Shown piece after piece: positions 9,747 to 22,900 of a stretch of 64,000 nucleotides of DNA (position 1 is the stretch's first letter; each line of letters begins with the position of its first letter). The position numbers were made by a program, and so were the translations under genes. The stretch covers positions 210,419 to 274,418 of the forward strand of contig VXAZ01002480.1 of NCBI GenBank assembly GCA_013399875.1, read 5' to 3'. Source of the stretch: Gymnorhina tibicen. Taxonomy: Eukaryota; Chordata; Aves; Passeriformes; Artamidae. The notes beneath the pieces are model-generated. The model was given only the letters and a program-made list of their open reading frames with translations, was not told where the DNA came from and made no database searches.

Positions 9747-12700
9747 AGCCAGCAAATTAAAAACCACATTTTAAGGTTCAAGTCAACCTTTTACTCTTTA
9801 GCTGCATGTTTTCCAGCTTCATTAATATTAACCGGGACATTTAACTCCAAGAACGATTCTCTTCAACACTAGAGCCCTATGAAATTATTTTTTAAATCTT
9901 GTAACAGCAAATGAGTCGGGGTAGCATGACATGATCCCTTTCTATCAATGTATTTCTGCACATCGGCATAATTAACAGCATTTCTCTACCCACTGTCCTT
10001 CTGCAACGTAGCTTGGAAAAGCACCCCAGTAACTGATGTAGTAACATTAAATTGTGGCCACAGAAACCACAAGTTTGCTGCCACAAAACGCGGTGAGTTC
10101 CATCTGGCAGGAAAGGGAGCTCCAGCCTTGCTCCAAAGCCATCTCGCACACGGAGACGCGGAGAGGGGAGGCCGCCCTGTGAGCCCCCGCGCAGGGATGG
10201 AGGGGGCATCGCGGGAACGGCGGGGAGGCAGGAGCAAAGGAGAGGAACCCGGCAGGAGGGACAGATGTGGGGATTTGGGGCAGCTCTGGAGCCACAGGGG
10301 GGCTGGGCAGGGTGACGGGGCAGAGAAGGGAAGGACAGCAGAGCCCACACGGGAAACAGCAGCACCATGGGGAATGGAGGGCTCCGAGCATTCCCAAGGA
10401 CGGGGTGAGCCTGCCAGGAACAGCGTGGGCCAGAGGGGCAGGACAGCGGGAGGGATGGCAGGACTCAGTACGAAAAGCTTTCAACCCGGAGGATCAGCCT
10501 GGGCGAACTGGGAAGACGGGGAAGATGAACAGTGAGATTTGTGCTCAGAGGTGAGGCAAAGCAGCACGGGGAAATGCAGAGGTGTTGGATGGAGAGAGGG
10601 AGCAAAGGGCAATGGGGAGTGATGTCAGCAGTCCTTCCCCAGCCTGGAACCCCCGGAACACAAGGCATCCCATTTTCTCTAACCAGAGGGCTCCATGCAG
10701 TGCAGGAAACCACTGCTTTCCCCTTTGTACCCGGAGAAAGCACCAGCAGCATGTTTGGTCTCCAGCATCTCGGGCCAATCTGTTTTGTCTATTCACATCC
10801 ACAGGGAAGATTACACGGGCAAGGGAAATGGAAATGCAGTGTAATATGACTGTCAGGAACCTCAAGTGAGCATTAACTGCCCAGGAATCCAAGGAATGCT
10901 AGTAGATAATGGAAGAAATTAAAGGTATGATGCCAGCCCAGTGCTATAAATGAGCCCCTTTACAAACCACGGACTCAAACCTACTATTAGGAAGCAACTC
11001 TAAAGTCATGTAAAAACAGAGAGTTATTGTATAATTAAAAATGAGTCCCTGCAACTCTGTAAGGAATCCAACGCACCATGCAAAGCAACTGCTAAGTCAG
11101 TTTAGGAAGACTGGGTAATTGATATGCAATACAAAAATGTTTGCATTGGCCAGAAACCATTCCTAATTAGCAAAAAAATATCCCTTGTGTTTGCCAGGAG
11201 CCCTTCACAAGGAGTGTGAGTGCATTGCATTCATCTGATGTTCATCAGTGAGCTCAGGAGGCACTAGAGATCGAGAGGGAAACCCAGCACCTCATCCTTT
11301 GTGCTCTGTGTGCTTGACCAGCACTATTCCTGTTAGAAAAATCCATGTTACTGTGCAACAACAACCTGGGAAGGCCAACACGTTACCCATTAACCAGCTG
11401 AGCCTTGGCTGGTGCAGATTAACGAGCCCTAAAGGAGTTCGCAGTGGTCCTGGCCAAAAGCACAGGAGATGAGGAGGAGCTTCACGCACATAGGCTGGGC
11501 ACCCAGGGCTGCTCCACACGCGCAGCCCTGGCAGCAGTCAGCCTCCCCGGGCTCAGGGTGCAGCGTGTTTGGGGGGCTGGCTGCAAGGCAGCCCCACGGA
11601 TGCTCGACAGAGCCCTTGACCACCCGAAATGAGCCCAGTGCCCCGGGGCCAACGCCGACGATGGTTCTGTTTCCCCGTGCTGCCACGTGTCTGGCTGGTA
11701 TTTCCAGAAGGGCACTGCCCCTCAGCAAAACTCCCAGGTAAATGGTCCATTTTACAGTGGTACCTCTCGTTAAACAGCTTCCCGGGAAATTACAGAGCGG
11801 AAGGGTTGGAAAAGCAAAGGTTATCCATGTATTCACCCCGCCCCTGTAAACACCCCAGGTACCCTGCGGGGCTGGGGCTCAGGACAGCCCCACTCCCTCC
11901 CGCCGCCCAGGGGAGGAGGCAGGTGCTGGGCTGGCAGGTGACAGGGACAGCCAGCACCCCCAGCCTTCCTGCCCCAGGAGCACTGCCAGAACCCTGCCAG
12001 AACACCAGCAGCCACATCACACCTGGGCACACATCCGTTCACCTGGGCCAGGAGCAGCCACTGCTGCGTCCTGGGCCAGAGCCAGCACCAGCCTGGGATG
12101 GGAAACTTCACGTGCAGCTGGAACAAACCCTCCCTGGCAAACACTCAAACCCTTTCGGCGCCCCGAGTACGAAGCAGAGCTGAAGCCGTTTGGTGACAGA
12201 ACCGCGGGTCTGGGCTGAGAGGATTGCTAACCAGAGCCCCACCAGGAGGGACAGGCACCCAGCGGCTCCATCCCAGCTCCTGGGTGTGCCCAGGCTGCTC
12301 CCGGGGCAGACCCGGGGGGGCGAGGGCAGTGCCACAGGAGCACCATCAGCAGCAGCCCCATCAGCCTCTGCCCCACAGAAGCAGCCCCAGCGATGGGCTT
12401 CACCTGGCCTGTTGCTTTTTTCCTTGCTTCTACCGATGAGAAAATTTTACTTCAAGGAACTAAAATTGATTTGCAGAAAACAAAGAAAAAAAGCCTTTAT
12501 AGCACGCTTATAGTAGCGAAACGTTAGCAATAAACAGCTGCTGGACGCTACTTAATGTTTCTGCAGCACATGCTAGAAATGATAAATGGCTGAGTTTCGG
12601 TGCCTCGTGAAAGTCTGAGGCTGTACCATGTTCAGGGCTCGGCTGGGACTGCGAAAATCCCCAGAGTGAACAGAAGCACCTTTGTAAAGCTACGTCATTT

Positions 12701-13170
12701 TAGACAAATTAATTCCAACAAGGATTGTAAAGCTGGCTGGACCAGGACCCTGAATTAATTTCCTCCATTCATTTGCTTACAACGTGTAAAATTGTCTCTT
12801 CTGGAGTGTTTTCAATGCTGGCCATGCCAGCACTCTTTAGCACAATAAAGACTCTTCTGCAGTTTTATTTTAAAAGGTAAAAAGAATAAAGAGTTACACA
12901 AAATTAAATGTTTGACTTCAAATGAAGTTTTCATTTCTCCTCTGAAAAAATCTGAATTTCAGGTGCAATACCCAAACTGGGTAGTTTTCACCACTTCTCT
13001 GGAATGCTGATGAAGCTCCAGCCCCGCCCTCAGCTCCTCGCCCAGCTCCACATCCTGACCAGGCAGGCAGGGACCCCCCAGCCCAGGTCAGCACCCCCAC
13101 AGGCCACAGGGAACACACCTTGGTTTGGGGGAAAACACTCTCACAAAAAAAGAAAAAAAAAGCTTAAACA
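9747..13170. other. Intronic sequence without recognised features
   Basis: Mixed composition. A purine-rich, GC-rich patch lies at about 10100-10500 and another GC-rich patch at about 11490-12380, each with overlapping chance frames on both strands. AT-rich sequence fills the rest. I saw no splice-framed exon, CR1 body or RNA gene. Confidence 0.5.
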
Positions 13171-13630
13171 ATCATAGAATCACAAAACCATTTAGGTTGG
13201 AAAAGCCCTTTGAGTTCACCCAGTCCAACCATCAACCAGCAGCACCATGGTCACCAGTGAATCACGTCCTCAAGTGCCACATCTACTCAGTTTTTGAACA
13301 CTTCCAGGGGTGGGGACGTCACCACTGCCCTGGGCCACTGTGCCAGGGCTGGACAACCCTTTATACGAAAATTTTTTCCCAGTATCCAACCCGAGCCTCC
13401 CCTGGCCCAGCCTGCGGCCGTTCCCTCTCCTCCTGTCCCTGTTCCCTGGGAGCAGAGCCCGACCCCCCCGGCTGCCCCCTCCTGTCAGGGACTTGTGCAG
13501 AGCCACAAGGGCCCCCCTGAGCCTCCTTTTCTCCAGGCTGAGCCCCTTTCCCAGCTCCCTCAGCCGCTCCTGGGGCTCCAGCCCCTTCCCAGCTCCATTC
13601 CCTGCCCTGGACATGCTCCAGTTCTCAATG
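13171..13630 (-). mobile_element. CR1 LINE, 3' part
   Basis: Starts on the plus strand with ATCATAGAATCACAAAACCA and TTTAGGTTGGAAAAGCCC, the reverse complement of the CR1 3' end. It continues through the blocks CCTGAGCCTCCTTTTCTCCA and GGCTGAGCCCCTTTCCCAGC typical of the CR1 3' region to about 13630 (GACATGCTCCAG). It is 5'-truncated, in STK32C orientation, and preceded by an A-rich string. A related copy on the plus strand lies at 43894-44219. Confidence 0.9.
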
Positions 13631-13966
13631 CCAAAAATAAGGCTGAGAACAAAGTTTGGGGTGTCTTTGCCATTTCCATTCAAAACTGAAAGCTGACAAC
13701 CAGTTTTGCTCAGCACAACAGGATGTTTGGGGTTTGTCAGCCTGGGTTCACCCCCATCCCTGGGAAAACATCCATGGTTTTATGCATGTTCTGGCTCTTC
13801 AGTGTCGAGGTCTGCTGAGCAAGCCCAGCTTAAATACAATTAAGGAACTCTCACAGGGATGTAGAAGTCTTTAGTAATCGGAAATAAAATCCAGCCAGCA
13901 GAAATACACTGTTTCCAGGAAGAAACTCATCACTACTGTTGTAAGCCAGCTCCAGTCCTCCCAGGT

Positions 13967-15070
13967 CTATGAGACAACTGCTACTAACATCTGATGAAGC
14001 AGAAGTCCACAAGGGACCCTTGGGATGAAGCACAAAGCTTGAGGAGGAAGAAATGAAGAAAACATTGTTGAAATCTGTACTAAAATTCAGGATGTGGAGA
14101 TTTAAGAAGCATCTCCAACATTAAATTAAAAGACACAGGACAGAGATGGATCATAGAGTCACAGCATCCCAGACTGGATTGGGTGAGAAGGGACCCCAAA
14201 GCCCACCCAGTGCCACCCCTGCCATGGCAGGGACACCTCCCACTGTCCCAGGCTGCTCCCAGCCCCAGTGTCCAGCCTGGCCTTGGGCACTGCCAGGGAT
14301 CCAGGGGCAGCCACAGCTGCTCTGGGCACCCTGTGCCAGGGCCTGCCCACCCTCACAGGGAAGAACTCCTCCCATATATCTAAACTAAATTTAACCTCTG
14401 TCAGTTTAATCTTTTAAAATCAAAGAAACTGATTTAATTAGAAATCCCTTTGAGGCAGGATTTTTCCCCCTTTATGGGATGTGTGTGAAGCCTCATGGGA
14501 CCCCAGTTCACCAGCTCATGTCCTTAAACATAACTCCAATAAATGCTTTTTAGCAAGAGAGGGTTTATGTTACTACAGGAGAAGTCTTCCCTCAAGTCCA
14601 AGTGCATCCTTGTGTTTTACCACCAGCCACAGCCCCCGGAACACGCAGCGGGTGGAAATGGAAAATGCCCAAGTCCTCGGCACTCCCCTCCCGGCCAGGG
14701 ATCTGCAGAGGCTGGATCAGACCCTCAACTCATTCCTTCATCTCAACCGTCCTCGTCAGACCTGTCGCTCATAAAATACGGATACTGCAGCACTCCTCAG
14801 CCTCCACACCGGAGCAGGAAGCCTCCCTGCACCCTCGAGCTGCAGCTGAACTCTAAAATATTTAAGCCCATCCAGAGATGCTGGAATTCCAGAGGTGGGA
14901 CGCCAGCAGGGCTGGCAGCTGAGCTTACGCAAACCCAGATTTAGGTGGAAGGAGGACGTGTCTAAAGACCTGCTGGAGAGCTGGTGCCTCTGGATTCGCA
15001 TCCTGAGGACACCACCGGCGCCGTTCTCCGGCCAACATGCGAGAGAGGCCCTACAGCCAGGAGCAGCAGA
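13967..15070. repeat. 1104-bp tandem duplication, copy 1
   Basis: This copy runs from CTATGAGACAACTGCTACTA to CCAGGAGCAGCAGA and stops at a single N (15071). The sequence restarts at 15072 with the same first bases. I saw three differences over 1104 bp, all transitions. It includes a CR1 fragment at 14150-14415. As at 7.8-9.7 kb, the pattern points to two overlapping contigs that were not merged. Confidence 0.92.
14150..14415 (-). mobile_element. CR1 LINE fragment inside duplication copy 1
   Basis: ATCATAGAGTCACAGCATCC followed by the passerine-type CR1 blocks CCATGGCAGGGACACCTCCC, GGCAGCCACAGCTGCTCTGG and CACCCTCACAGGGAAGAACT, fading at CTCTGTCAGTTTAATC. The fragment is in STK32C orientation. 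The same CR1 subfamily occurs at 52, 56, 58 and 61 kb. Confidence 0.93.
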
Positions 15071-15071
15071 N
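15071..15071. other. Single N at the duplication junction
   Basis: One N lies exactly between the two 1104-bp copies. Confidence 0.9.
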
Positions 15072-16175
15072 CTATGAGACAACTGCTACTAACATCTGAT
15101 GAAGCAGAAGTCCACAAGGGACCCTTGGGATGAAGTACAAAGCTTGAGGAGGAAGAAATGAAGAAAACATTGTTGAAATCTGTACTAAAATTCAGGATGT
15201 GGAGATTTAAGAAGCATCTCCAACATTAAATTAAAAGACACAGGACAGAGATGGATCATAGAGTCACAGCATCCCAGACTGGATTGGGTGAGAAGAGACC
15301 TCAAAGCCCACCCAGTGCCACCCCTGCCATGGCAGGGACACCTCCCACTGTCCCAGGCTGCTCCCAGCCCCAGTGTCCAGCCTGGCCTTGGGCACTGCCA
15401 GGGATCCAGGGGCAGCCACAGCTGCTCTGGGCACCCTGTGCCAGGGCCTGCCCACCCTCACAGGGAAGAACTCCTCCCATATATCTAAACTAAATTTAAC
15501 CTCTGTCAGTTTAATCTTTTAAAATCAAAGAAACTGATTTAATTAGAAATCCCTTTGAGGCAGGATTTTTCCCCCTTTATGGGATGTGTGTGAAGCCTCA
15601 TGGGACCCCAGTTCACCAGCTCATGTCCTTAAACATAACTCCAATAAATGCTTTTTAGCAAGAGAGGGTTTATGTTACTACAGGAGAAGTCTTCCCTCAA
15701 GTCCAAGTGCATCCTTGTGTTTTACCACCAGCCACAGCCCCCGGAACACGCAGCGGGTGGAAATGGAAAATGCCCAAGTCCTCGGCACTCCCCTCCCGGC
15801 CAGGGATCTGCAGAGGCTGGATCAGACCCTCAACTCATTCCTTCATCTCAACCGTCCTCGTCAGACCTGTCGCTCATAAAATACGGATACTGCAGCACTC
15901 CTCAGCCTCCACACCGGAGCAGGAAGCCTCCCTGCACCCTCGAGCTGCAGCTGAACTCTAAAATATTTAAGCCCATCCAGAGATGCTGGAATTCCAGAGG
16001 TGGGACGCCAGCAGGGCTGGCAGCTGAGCTTACGCAAACCCAGATTTAGGTGGAAGGAGGACGTGTCTAAAGACCTGCTGGAGAGCTGGTGCCTCTGGAT
16101 TCGCATCCTGAGGACACCACCGGCGCCGTTCTCCGGCCAACATGCGAGAGAGGCCCTACAGCCAGGAGCAGCAGA
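15072..16175. repeat. 1104-bp tandem duplication, copy 2
   Basis: Offset from copy 1 is 1105 bp. The visible differences are GAAGCACAAAG to GAAGTACAAAG and GGGACCCC to AGACCTC. After CAGCAGA it continues into unique sequence (ACCAGCTGCTCTCG). It is probably the other haplotype of copy 1. Confidence 0.92.
15255..15520 (-). mobile_element. CR1 LINE fragment inside duplication copy 2
   Basis: This is the same insertion as 14150-14415, present twice because the surrounding 1104 bp is duplicated. It should be counted as one insertion if the duplication is an assembly artefact. Confidence 0.92.
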
Positions 16176-16565
16176 ACCAGCTGCTCTCGTGGCAGCCCGT
16201 CCAACAGCCATCTTCCTGCTTGGCCTTCCCTTTGGCAGCCACTCCAGTGTGACGCGGGATGGACTCCCCAGGAGGGGAGGGAAGGATCAGCATCCCACAG
16301 CCTGTGGTGCAGGGGCACAAGCCATGACAGGGACCTGCCAGCCAGCGTGGTGCACCTTACCCTGGGCACACACAGCGGGAGCTCTGCTGGGCTCTCTTCT
16401 AAACACAAGCAGGAAAACAACTAATGGCAGGTTTTACTGCTCTGTGGGGAAGCAACTCCACCAGCCAAGCTCCAGCGCCTTGTCTGAAGTTTCCAGAAGG
16501 CACAGCACTGGAAGGCAGTGGTGCAGGATCCTCTGGCTACCCGAGCTGCCAGGCTCCATCTTGCC

Positions 16566-16871
16566 CCATCCATCCACCCATCCACCCATCCATCCCTCTA
16601 TCCCTCCATCCATCCATCCATCCACCCATCCATCCACCCATCCATCCATCCCTCCATCCATCCCTCCATCCATCCATCCATCCATCCATCCATCCATCCC
16701 TCTATCCCTCCATACATCCATCCATCCATCCATCCATCCATCCCTCCATCCATCGCTCCATCCATCCATCCCTCCATCCATCCCTCCATCCATCCATCCA
16801 TCCATCCATCCATCCATCCATCCACCCATCCATCCATCCACCCATCCATCCCTCCATCCATCCACCCATCC
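16566..16871. repeat. (CATC)n tetranucleotide tract, about 306 bp
   Basis: A long CATC/CCAT tract with frequent CACC and CCTC variants (CATCCACCCATC, CATCCCTCCATC). The variants are themselves arranged in recurring blocks, so the tract has a higher-order pattern. Translations give Pro-Ser-Ile-His repeats on one strand and Met-Asp-Gly-Trp repeats on the other, in several frames. These are not genes. The length is probably polymorphic and could be compressed in the assembly. Confidence 0.95.
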
Positions 16872-17955
16872 TCTGCTTTACTGTTTGACACAAGGTTTAA
16901 TTCTGTCTGTGCCAATAAAGCACACATCGCCTGGGCGAGGGGCAGATTCCATTTTAAAGCAGTAACCATGGTTCAGTCCTGTCTAATACAACAAGGACAG
17001 ATTTTTTTAACATTTATGGCACAGTAATAGCTCTACTGAGCGTCCCCGACTTGCAGTGTAATAAATACAGGGTTTATATCAGAAATAAATCTGCTTATTT
17101 CCACGAGCTTGCCTCACCCTCTGGTCCTGACTGTACATGGGAAACCCTTAAACAAGAAGTTAATTCTTTAAATCATTTCAATCCACAATTTAAACAAAAA
17201 TTGTTCCGTGACAAAGCCCCCTCTGAGGGTCTGACACAAAAACTGCTCCTCACCCTCAGGTCTTCAGTTCACCTGTGCCCTGAGGATGAGGCAAGCCTAA
17301 ACCTCGGCCCTTGTCTCAGTAGGAACCTTCTCTGAGTGAATTCACAGAACTGGAAGGATGCAAAGGGTTTGTGCTGCCATCCTGCCCAGGAGCGTGTCTC
17401 ACTCCGAAAGCACTCCACCTTCCATGCTCCAGCCTCTCCTCTATGTTAATCACATCAAAGTTGCTAAATTATTCACTGCTCAGAAAATACATTTTCATTT
17501 CTTAGAGCTGGCAGCCAAGAATGACTTACAGAAATAGGTCATGTTCATCCCATAGAAGAATTACCATACACTTCATGAGCTCCCCTCCCCAGTTTCCATT
17601 TTTAAGCTCTGCTCCACATGAGGATGGGCCAAATTTAAACCGTCTGCATTTTTCATGCTGCTCCCACAGTCTCCACCATGTGCCCTGACTTTCCATTTTT
17701 AATAAACTGTACCCAGTGAAAATATTAACAGACCAGCTTCTGTCTGGTGTTCCTGTAGACCCAAGCAAAGCTTTAATGATAACTGCAAAGCAAGTAACCC
17801 CAGTTTTCCATTGCCACTACCCTGGCTTGGGAAAACTCCATCCTGCCTGGAGCCCAGCCACCACTGCCCTTGGCCAAGTGGGGTTTGCACCTGCATTGAA
17901 AGGGGGAGTAGGTTGTCCTAAATATTGCCAAAATAAAAAGATTTTAGTGTGACAT

Positions 17956-18001
17956 TAAAAAAAACCAAAAACAAACAAAAAAAACCAAACAAAAAAAAGA
18001 T
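17956..18001. repeat. A-rich low-complexity tract
   Basis: Runs of A broken by CC and C (AAAACCAAAAACAAACAAAA). No LINE or SINE body is attached that I can recognise. Confidence 0.75.
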
Positions 18002-18325
18002 AACTTCTTGCTGGCACATTTAATTTTCTGGTTTTACACATCCCCAAACAAAACACAATTGGCCGAGGCCTGTTCCCAGCAAGCTGTCAGCCAGGATATG
18101 CCCAGGCTGCTGCTGTCTGTTGGGTCCACAGGAATTTTTCCTCACTGAGAACCACAGAACAAGGGCCCTGTTCAAGCTTTGTGCTCCTGTTGCGCTTTGC
18201 ACAGGCAGTGCCAGCGTTGGATCACTTGGAGACCACGCTGGTGCCTCCAGCCTCCAGGAATGGGATTCAGCCCAGGGCAAACAAGTGGCACATGAAACCA
18301 AAGTACAAAGCAAGAGACCTTCAAT

Positions 18326-18474
18326 AGAATCAAAGAATCATAGACTGGTTTCTGTTGGAAGGGACCTTAAAGCCCATCCAGTTCCAATCCCCTGCCACGG
18401 GCAGGCACACCTTCCACCAGACAAGCTTGCTCCAAGCCCTGTCCAACCTGGCCTTGGACACTGCCAGGGTTGGG
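18326..18474 (-). mobile_element. CR1 LINE fragment
   Basis: AGAATCAAAGAATCATAGAC, then TGGTTTCTGTTGGAAGGGAC and CCTTAAAGCCCATCCAGTTC are the reverse complement of the CR1 3' terminus. It ends near CACTGCCAGGGTTGGGA, about 150 bp long. It is in STK32C orientation. Confidence 0.9.
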
Positions 18475-19760
18475 AATGTTCAATACCATCGCTACAACTG
18501 ATAAGACAGAGGAAAATCAAGACTAATCCCATCATGAAGGCAGGGGAGGGAAAGAAACTGTGTGGCAGGTGCAAGGGAGGATGGAGGGGACCACAGCACC
18601 TCGACGATGTCACCGAGGACATGGACAGCCACCAGTCCTGTGCTCTGTTCCTGGTGCCATCTCTGATCCAGAGTGAACTGCACTGCCTGTCTCTCTGTGC
18701 TGCTCGCTGAACAGCCCATTCTGCAGTGCCAGGTGTCCCCGTGTTGTGCCACCCACAGGAGCAATACAGGGGCTCTTGTTCCCCACAGGAACTGTGCCAT
18801 GCTGGAGCAGAATTATCCCCAGGCTGGAGAGGTTGCTGCTCGTGGGGCAGCGCCTGCAGCTCCCAAGGGAAGAAAAAGCAAAAACAATGAGAAGGTCCTC
18901 TATGCACAAAGGCAGAGGCAGAGCTTGGGGATATTTTGGCCCCGTGGAATCCACAGGAGACTTTCCTGACTGACTTTAATGAGACACACATTCCCCCAGT
19001 AAGGCTCTGGGAAGTGCCACCCCATTGCACCAGCTGGGTGCTCAGTTTGGTTAAGCACCAGGGACCCCGCCTAAGGCAGACCCAGTGGCACGGCTCAGCA
19101 CCCTCCAGCAGGGTTACAGCCCTGCAATGGCCCGGCCCCTCCAGCCTGACTCTGTGCTCCGGGACGCTGTTTGTTTGTGATTCACGCCACGAGAGAGGGA
19201 TGCTGATCACAGAGTGCAGCTGCCCTGCCATATGCAGCGGATTAATTACTGCATCATTTGTTCCCATGGCAGGTCGAAGAGATCATTACCAACTCAGGAA
19301 CATGAGTGCTAATAATAGTATTGCTCCCAATCGTATTCCAGCATTCCGCTTGTTCCGATTGTTCTGCTCAATAACAGCTTACACTAATTCCCACCAACTT
19401 TTAACACCCGTGTATTGAGAAGTTCACACTCAAATGGCACAAATTCCAATTCACAGCAGGATTAACTCTTCATGCTTTAAACTTAATTACGTGCAGTCAG
19501 GTGGCTCTTGATGTTCCTTCCTCCTTAGCTAAACCCAACCACACGCATTTAATGATTCCTGTGCACATTCACTGATGGAGATAATTAGGACTCCTGGGGG
19601 GCCAAGTGCAACTTTTTCAGTGTTGTCTAAACTGAAAACAAAATGTTCCAGAAGCCACGCTGCGCACCCAGGCTCTGCAAGACAACTCACTCCTGTGAGT
19701 CTGCAAAATCAGATCATGTTTGCTGGGAGAAAGGAAAAAAGCTCAGAAAAGTGCTGCCCA

Positions 19761-19979
19761 CAGAATCACAGAATTGTTTAGGTTGGAAAAGCCCCCCGAG
19801 ACCATCGAGTCCAATCGCACCTCCAGCGCTGCCAAGGTCACCACTGACCCATGTCCCCAGCTGCCACATCCACATGGCTTTTAAATCCCTCCAGGAATGG
19901 GGACTCCAGCACTACCCGGAGCAGCCTGTGGCAGGACTGGGCATCCCTTTCCATGGAGAAATTTTCCCTGATACCCCAT
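19761..19979 (-). mobile_element. CR1 LINE fragment
   Basis: CAGAATCACAGAATTGTTTA followed by GGTTGGAAAAGCCCCCCGAG, with CTCCAGGAATGGGGACTCCA and TCCATGGAGAAATTTTCCCT further in. This belongs to the CR1 group that also occurs at 13.2 kb, with a GTCACCACTGA block. It is in STK32C orientation. Confidence 0.9.
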
Positions 19980-22900
19980 ATAAAGTCTTCATAGTGATGT
20001 TAACACCCCACGCAGTATTTCCGTGGGCCCAGACCTTGTGTGAGCCTTTCTGCCCCAGCCGGCAGATGCAGGAGCGCAGTCCCAGCTGCACTCGGGAGCA
20101 GGCAAGGCTGGGAAGGGCTGGGATGGGCTCTGAGCACCCTGTGCCCAGGCCCCAGTGGCGTGTCCCACCCAGGCACACCGGACACGAGGAGCAGACAGTG
20201 GGCACACTGCGGCCGTGCCGCTGGTAGGCAGGAGCCAGAGCACGCTGTGCTCCTGGAAGCTCAGCAGACACCTCTGATCGCGGACCAGTGGCCCACGTGA
20301 GCAAACATCTGCAAGGCTGAAGCCAGTGAGAAAAGCGAGGCAGGATCGGGCCGTGCCCAAGAGCTGACAGAGTTATCTGTGAAATGCCGGGCTCTGCAAC
20401 AGTGCCCGTGCGGGAGCAGCGCCAGGGAATCCTGCGCCCAGAAACTGCTGAGCTGCGTCACGAGTCCGCAAAAAGAAATACTCCAAACCATTAAATCGGT
20501 ATCAAGATACTGCTGATTAAAGGATGACTCCAAACTCAGGGGAGCGCCCCGGCAGCTGTGCACCCATCTGGATCCCAGCCACAGCCCCAGCTCCTGCGCA
20601 CGGGCAGAAAAGCAGCAGCAGACTCCCGTGCTGTTCCTCAGTCAGCCCAGCCCGCTCCTCCTCCTGGCAGCTGACCTGCTTCCCAGCGCTTGTGCCAACA
20701 GGAGTTTGTTTTTTTCCCCAAAACTTTGTCACCTAAAAAATATCCCTTTATGATCGTACTTGCAAGAAAGTAAATGTCCTGTGACAGGCGCAAAGGTATA
20801 AACCCCAGAACCCCTCCCGCCAGCTGATGCGGACACCTCGGCAGGGATCCTGTAGGATCCTCTCTGATGAGATGCCCATCTCTGGGGGAGATCTCACAGA
20901 TCTGTCCCACACCAGGTGCCTCAGAGTCCACCTTCCCACAGGCACAGGTGTGTGTGGGTGTGTGCACGGCCCCAGGGACAGGGCCAGCAGGATGATTCCC
21001 TTGAAGTCAGTGGGGAAAGGACTGTTGCTAAAATCCCAATTTTTTAAAGTCTTGGCTGTTTTTTCCTTCAACAAAGGTTCAGGAATTGTGGATGGGTGCC
21101 ATTTTGGAAACTTAACAGCACAGCTGAGGCTGACAGCTTTGCCCAGCACAGAAAACCCTCTCACAGGGTCCTGTACCTCCCAAACTGCTCTGGCCGGTCC
21201 CGTTCTGCTCCCTCCCACCAGAGTGATTCCCAAGGAGCAGGCAGGTAGGAACGGCAGGATGCTCTCCCCAGAAAGAAGCTGGTGTTGCCCACGAGCCCAA
21301 CCACCCCTCTCCCTTCACACCACCCCCACCCTGGCAGGACACGAGCATTCCCACAGCCCCCCCACTGTGGAAAGGATGGGACCCGTGGGGCTGGAAGCCC
21401 CGGGAGGGGCGGCGGCACCGCCCCGCTCACGCCCGACTGAGGTTCCTCCCCGTGCAGATGACACAGGCGCTATTTCTGGATCTCCAGACTCCCACTTTGC
21501 GTGCCAGCAAATCCGCATCTCCAAAATCCATCCACTCTTGGCCCGGCACGCAAGGAGCATTCCGGGCAGCTGGGAGGGGAATTGTGCTCCCTCATTGCAG
21601 TGCCCCGCCGGGGACACCCAGCACCTCCCCACACATGGACCCAGACCCTCTCCTGCCCTGCCGCCAGCCCCATGTGCCCCTGTCACCCGCTCCAGCAGAA
21701 GGCATCGCTGCCGGATGCCAGGGAGCCTTCCATGAGCGGCACCTGGGGATCAAGTTCCCCACAAGATGATGCCTCCTGCCAGTACAGAGGCACTTCCATC
21801 CCTAAAGGAGCTTCAAAACCAAATCTTTTTCACAAGCAACTCGGTTGTAACCATTTCTACATCACTGCTGAAGGACTGGCTGCAGATCCTCGAGATCAGA
21901 TTCATCAGATATTGCCCAGGACATCACTTCAGACTGCAAAAGCTCATGCCTGTTCAGAAGGCACCCACCTTCTCTCTCTGGAAAACCTCTATTTCATGCT
22001 TCTGTCATTTCTCAAAGCAGAGAATTCACATCATGAAATTATCACGGAATCACACACGAAAGGAAAATACAGGTTACGCCAGATCCCAATGTTAAACTCT
22101 CTCTCCTTCCCTATCCCCTACCTGTACTTATTCCTCTTCTCCTGTTTTGTTTCAAGTACAAATTCACATTTCTTTCCTCCCACTCAACTACTGCAACAAA
22201 CTGGCACCAGCTCCTGCTGGAAATATGCTGATTGAGATGTACTAATCCGTGTAAAATCCTTTTCACTTTTCTACACCACCAAGGCAAAGTTGGAAAAGAT
22301 CCTTTTGCAGTTTGAGGTAAGTGACTGTGGTGCTTGCAGGAACGCCTCTGCCACAGCAGGTGACACCTATTGCCACACTACTGCAAAGAGCCAGTCAAAC
22401 TGTTCATTATTAAATTAGCCCCTTTCTTGTCCAATAATTGTTTAAGGCTCGCTCCTGCTTCCCACAAAGGTGCCGGCCCCTGCCAGCAGTGCCTGGTCTG
22501 GCACAGAAGGTGCCCAGAGCTGCTGCCATCACCACTGGCTGTTACATGGAAAACAAAACTGGGGGTATTCCAGCATCTCAGAACAAGTCTGCTATAATGA
22601 AATGTCCTTGGAATATCAGTCAACTGGAAAATAAGGATCCTCTTAATGCTTGGAATGTATATGGGAATATGTATTACCTAGTACTAATGAATAATAACAT
22701 GAAAGCATCACTGTCTGTTCTGGAAGCGTGACTCCAGTAAGCATAAGGACACCCAGTATATTCTGCACATTCTGTAGCTGTCTTAGACCTCACACAGCAG
22801 AACAAAGCAATCCCAGGATCCAGTACAAGCACTGGTGCAATGATGCTGGACCGTGCCTGAGGTCTAACAAAATGTGCAGGTCCACCAGTGGACATGATTG

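Noticed and set aside
16000..17027. Frames rich in Pro-Ser-Ile-His or Met-Asp-Gly-Trp
   Set aside because: Translations of the CATC tetranucleotide tract in several frames and both strands.
18338..19267. 309-codon minus-strand frame
   Set aside because: It includes a CR1 fragment at its end and shows no recognisable domain or splice context.
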